A stretch of DNA of 64,000 nucleotides from Holophagales bacterium. Its GTDB lineage: Bacteria > Acidobacteriota > Thermoanaerobaculia > UBA5066. The notes below the pieces were generated by a model. The model saw only the letters and a program-made list of their open reading frames with translations, had not been told where the DNA came from and made no database searches. A program made the position numbers and the translations under genes. Where the stretch lies: assembly GCA_016714815.1 (NCBI GenBank), contig JADKBZ010000032.1:124001-188000 (forward strand). Direction: 5' to 3'. Of the stretch, positions 62,210 to 64,000 are shown piece by piece (the stretch's first letter is position 1; each line of letters begins with the position of its first letter).

Positions 62210-64000
62210 ATGGCTGGTTCGAGGACAATGTCGAGAACGATCGCGGCCCTGGTTCGTCGGACGGAGAGGGTGAATGAGGGGGCCGCGTGCAAGGCGGGAT
62301 ACGTCTTTCTCCTCTCAGCGCTGCTCGCCGCTCCGGCGTATGGCGCCACCATCACCGTGAACAGCGCGGGAGACGCGGCCGGCGGCGCGTCCTGCACTCT
62401 TCGGAACGCTCTCACGGCCGCGAATACGAACGCCGCCGCCGGTGGCTGTCCGGCAGGGAGCGGCGCCGACGTGATCGAGTTCGCCATCGACGCCGCGACG
62501 GATCCGGGCTGCGTCGCGGCGACGGGCGTCTGCAGAATCCAGGTCAACGCTTCCGCTCTCGGGGCTCTCCCCATTCTCACCTCGCCGGTGGAGATCCGGG
62601 GCTACACGCAGCCCGGAGCGACCGTCGGAACCCTCGCGCCGGCAGCCTGGCCGAATGCGACCGCGATCGACGCCCAGCTCCGGATCGAGATCGACGGGAG
62701 CCTCGTCTCCGCCGGGTTCGCCGGCTTCCAGCTGGACATCGGCTCGGCCGGAAGTACGTTGAGCGGCCTCTCGATCTACGGCTTCCACTCCGGGATCACC
62801 CTCAACAGCGGAAGCAACGTGGTCACCGGGAACTTCCTCGGCGTCCGCGCCGACGGGCTGACGGCGCAAGCGATGACCTATGGAGTCCAGATCGGCTCCG
62901 CCAGCAACACGATCGGTGGGACGACGGCGGCGAGCAGGAACCTCGTGAAGGGCTCGACGGGAGTCTTCGTCAACGGCGGGAACGCGAACTCGATTCAGGG
63001 GAACCTCATCGGTACGGATCGCACGGGAACCGTTTCGATGGGCGGCTCGCAGGGAATCCAGGTCCGCGGGACGACGGGCGCGACGTCGAACACCCTGATC
63101 CGCATGAACGTCGTCTCCGGAAACGACTCGGCGGGGATCTATCTCCTCGGGACCGCGAGCACGACCGTCCGGCAGAACTCCATCGGGATGGGTGTGGGGG
63201 GCGTACCGCTCGGAAACCGCGATGGGATCGAAGTCGCAGACAACGCGGGCCACTCCTCGACGCAGACGACGATCAGCGAGAACGGCGTCGCCAACAGCAC
63301 GAGCGGGAACGGAATCTACGTCGTCGACACCACCGCGGCCGGAACGCCGTCGGGCGTGAACATCGACGGCGGCAACGCCTTCTGGAACAACGCGCTGCTC
63401 GGCATCGACCCGGGTCCCGTGGGCGAGTCCCTCGGAGCCGTCACCCCGAACGACCCGCTCGACGCCGACTCGGGCCCGAACGGGCTCCAGAACACCCCGG
63501 TCGTCACCTCGGCGACGGTGAACGGCGCCGGGGGCATCGACGTCGCGTTCACCCTCGACAGCGCGCCCAACGAGTCGTTCTGGGTGGCGGCCTGGGCGAA
63601 CGCCGACTGCTCGGCCGCGTCGGCGCACGAGGGGCGTTACCCGGCCGGCGGCTCCTCCCCGAGCGTCTCGACCGACGCGAGCGGGCACACCGCCGGCACC
63701 CTGACGATCCCCGCCCCGCTGCCGGCGGGCTGGGTGGTGGGCGCCGGGATCACGATGAACGCCGTCTCCACGACGACCGCCTCTTCCTCGGAGCTCTCCG
63801 GCTGCGTCGTCGTGACCGGGAGCATTGCGGACACGACGCCCGACCCGTTCACGTTCACCGACGTGACGGGCGCCCCGCTCTCGACGCAGGTGGCGTCGGC
63901 GCCGGTCACCGTGAGCGGTATCGATGCGCCCACCTCGATCAGCAGGGCGTGCAGCGGGTCGTGCACCTTCCGGATCAACGGGGGGACGTGGCTGACCGGG
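62210..64000 (+). CDS. CSLREA-domain parallel beta-helix protein (3' end beyond window)
   Basis: Read from ATG 62210 to the window end, the frame has 597 codons without stop. A signal peptide with a long N-region ends at about LLSALLAAPAYGA. ITVNSAGDAAGGASCTLRNA then LTAANTNAAAG is the CSLREA signature, with CTLRNA in the CSLREA position. Right-handed beta-helix repeats follow (STLSGLSIYGFHSGITLNSG, NVVTGNFLGVRADG, NSIQGNLIGTDRTGTVSMGG), as in pectate-lyase-like surface proteins. After a Gly/Ser domain a Pro/Thr-rich beta module begins near the edge (DTTPDPFTFTDVTGAPLSTQ). It is likely secreted or surface-bound. Confidence 0.85.
   Translation, partial: MAGSRTMSRTIAALVRRTERVNEGAACKAGYVFLLSALLAAPAYGATITVNSAGDAAGGASCTLRNALTAANTNAAAGGCPAGSGADVIEFAIDAATDPGCVAATGVCRIQVNASALGALPILTSPVEIRGYTQPGATVGTLAPAAWPNATAIDAQLRIEIDGSLVSAGFAGFQLDIGSAGSTLSGLSIYGFHSGITLNSGSNVVTGNFLGVRADGLTAQAMTYGVQIGSASNTIGGTTAASRNLVKGSTGVFVNGGNANSIQGNLIGTDRTGTVSMGGSQGIQVRGTTGATSNTLIRMNVVSGNDSAGIYLLGTASTTVRQNSIGMGVGGVPLGNRDGIEVADNAGHSSTQTTISENGVANSTSGNGIYVVDTTAAGTPSGVNIDGGNAFWNNALLGIDPGPVGESLGAVTPNDPLDADSGPNGLQNTPVVTSATVNGAGGIDVAFTLDSAPNESFWVAAWANADCSAASAHEGRYPAGGSSPSVSTDASGHTAGTLTIPAPLPAGWVVGAGITMNAVSTTTASSSELSGCVVVTGSIADTTPDPFTFTDVTGAPLSTQVASAPVTVSGIDAPTSISRACSGSCTFRINGGTWLTG

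Noticed and set aside
1..64000. tRNA, rRNA, insertion sequence or integrase
   Set aside because: No tRNA cloverleaf, rRNA segment, transposase or integrase reading frame was recognised on either strand.

Overview
This is a GC-rich bacterial chromosome segment. Codon use is strongly GC-biased, genes are closely packed, and many starts are GTG or overlap the previous stop as GTGA or ATGA. The large multidomain secreted proteins (S8 protease, M36 protease with DUF11 repeats, CSLREA beta-helix protein, surface proteins with a TPCRxxDTR...VDVNGxF domain) and the three VgrG paralogues suggest an environmental Acidobacteriota, possibly Thermoanaerobaculia-like. That placement is inference from gene content; there is no rRNA or tRNA gene in the window to test it.

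Layout. 1-3420: error-prone polymerase DnaE2 (minus strand, C-terminus off the left edge), apparently expressed as a leaderless mRNA. 3528-5183: secreted surface protein. 5461-23159: a 17.7-kb accessory type VI secretion (T6SS) island on the plus strand, with three vgrG-headed modules and no core T6SS structural genes. Module 1 is vgrG plus a HEAT protein. Module 2 is vgrG, DUF2169, a ketosynthase-like protein that has lost its catalytic triad, a PAAR-like DUF4150 protein, a zinc-metallopeptidase effector, a candidate periplasmic immunity protein, DUF6484 and a TIGR02270 HEAT protein. Module 3 is vgrG, a stand-alone spike-tail protein, DUF2169, a hydrophobic candidate effector, and another DUF2169. 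vgrG2 and vgrG3 share an almost identical promoter and leader.

23199-24755: a membrane protein with a sensor-type N-terminus fused to a RelA/SpoT (p)ppGpp synthetase domain, the most unusual single gene here. 24835-27533: a DapA-family aldolase, RidA, a DMT transporter and a TSUP permease, with a REP-like perfect palindrome between the first two. 27711-34906: a large S8 protease and a cNMP-binding patatin phospholipase, tail to tail. 35097-36506: allantoinase/hydantoinase-type amidohydrolase. 36740-39166: a tetraheme cytochrome c / Tat-exported ferredoxin / NrfD respiratory module with an FNR/DNR-like box upstream. 39207-53706: a polytopic membrane protein, many short secreted proteins of unknown function, a tandem-LCCL membrane protein, threonine synthase and a lone hypB. 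53703-64000: secreted proteins, including a frameshifted phytase-like/EEP-nuclease fusion, an M36 metalloprotease with an IPTL-type sorting tail, and a CSLREA beta-helix protein that runs off the right edge.

The two apparent frameshifts (13962-13965 and 57187-57191) both fit one missing base in a G-run, so sequencing or assembly error should be considered before biological decay.
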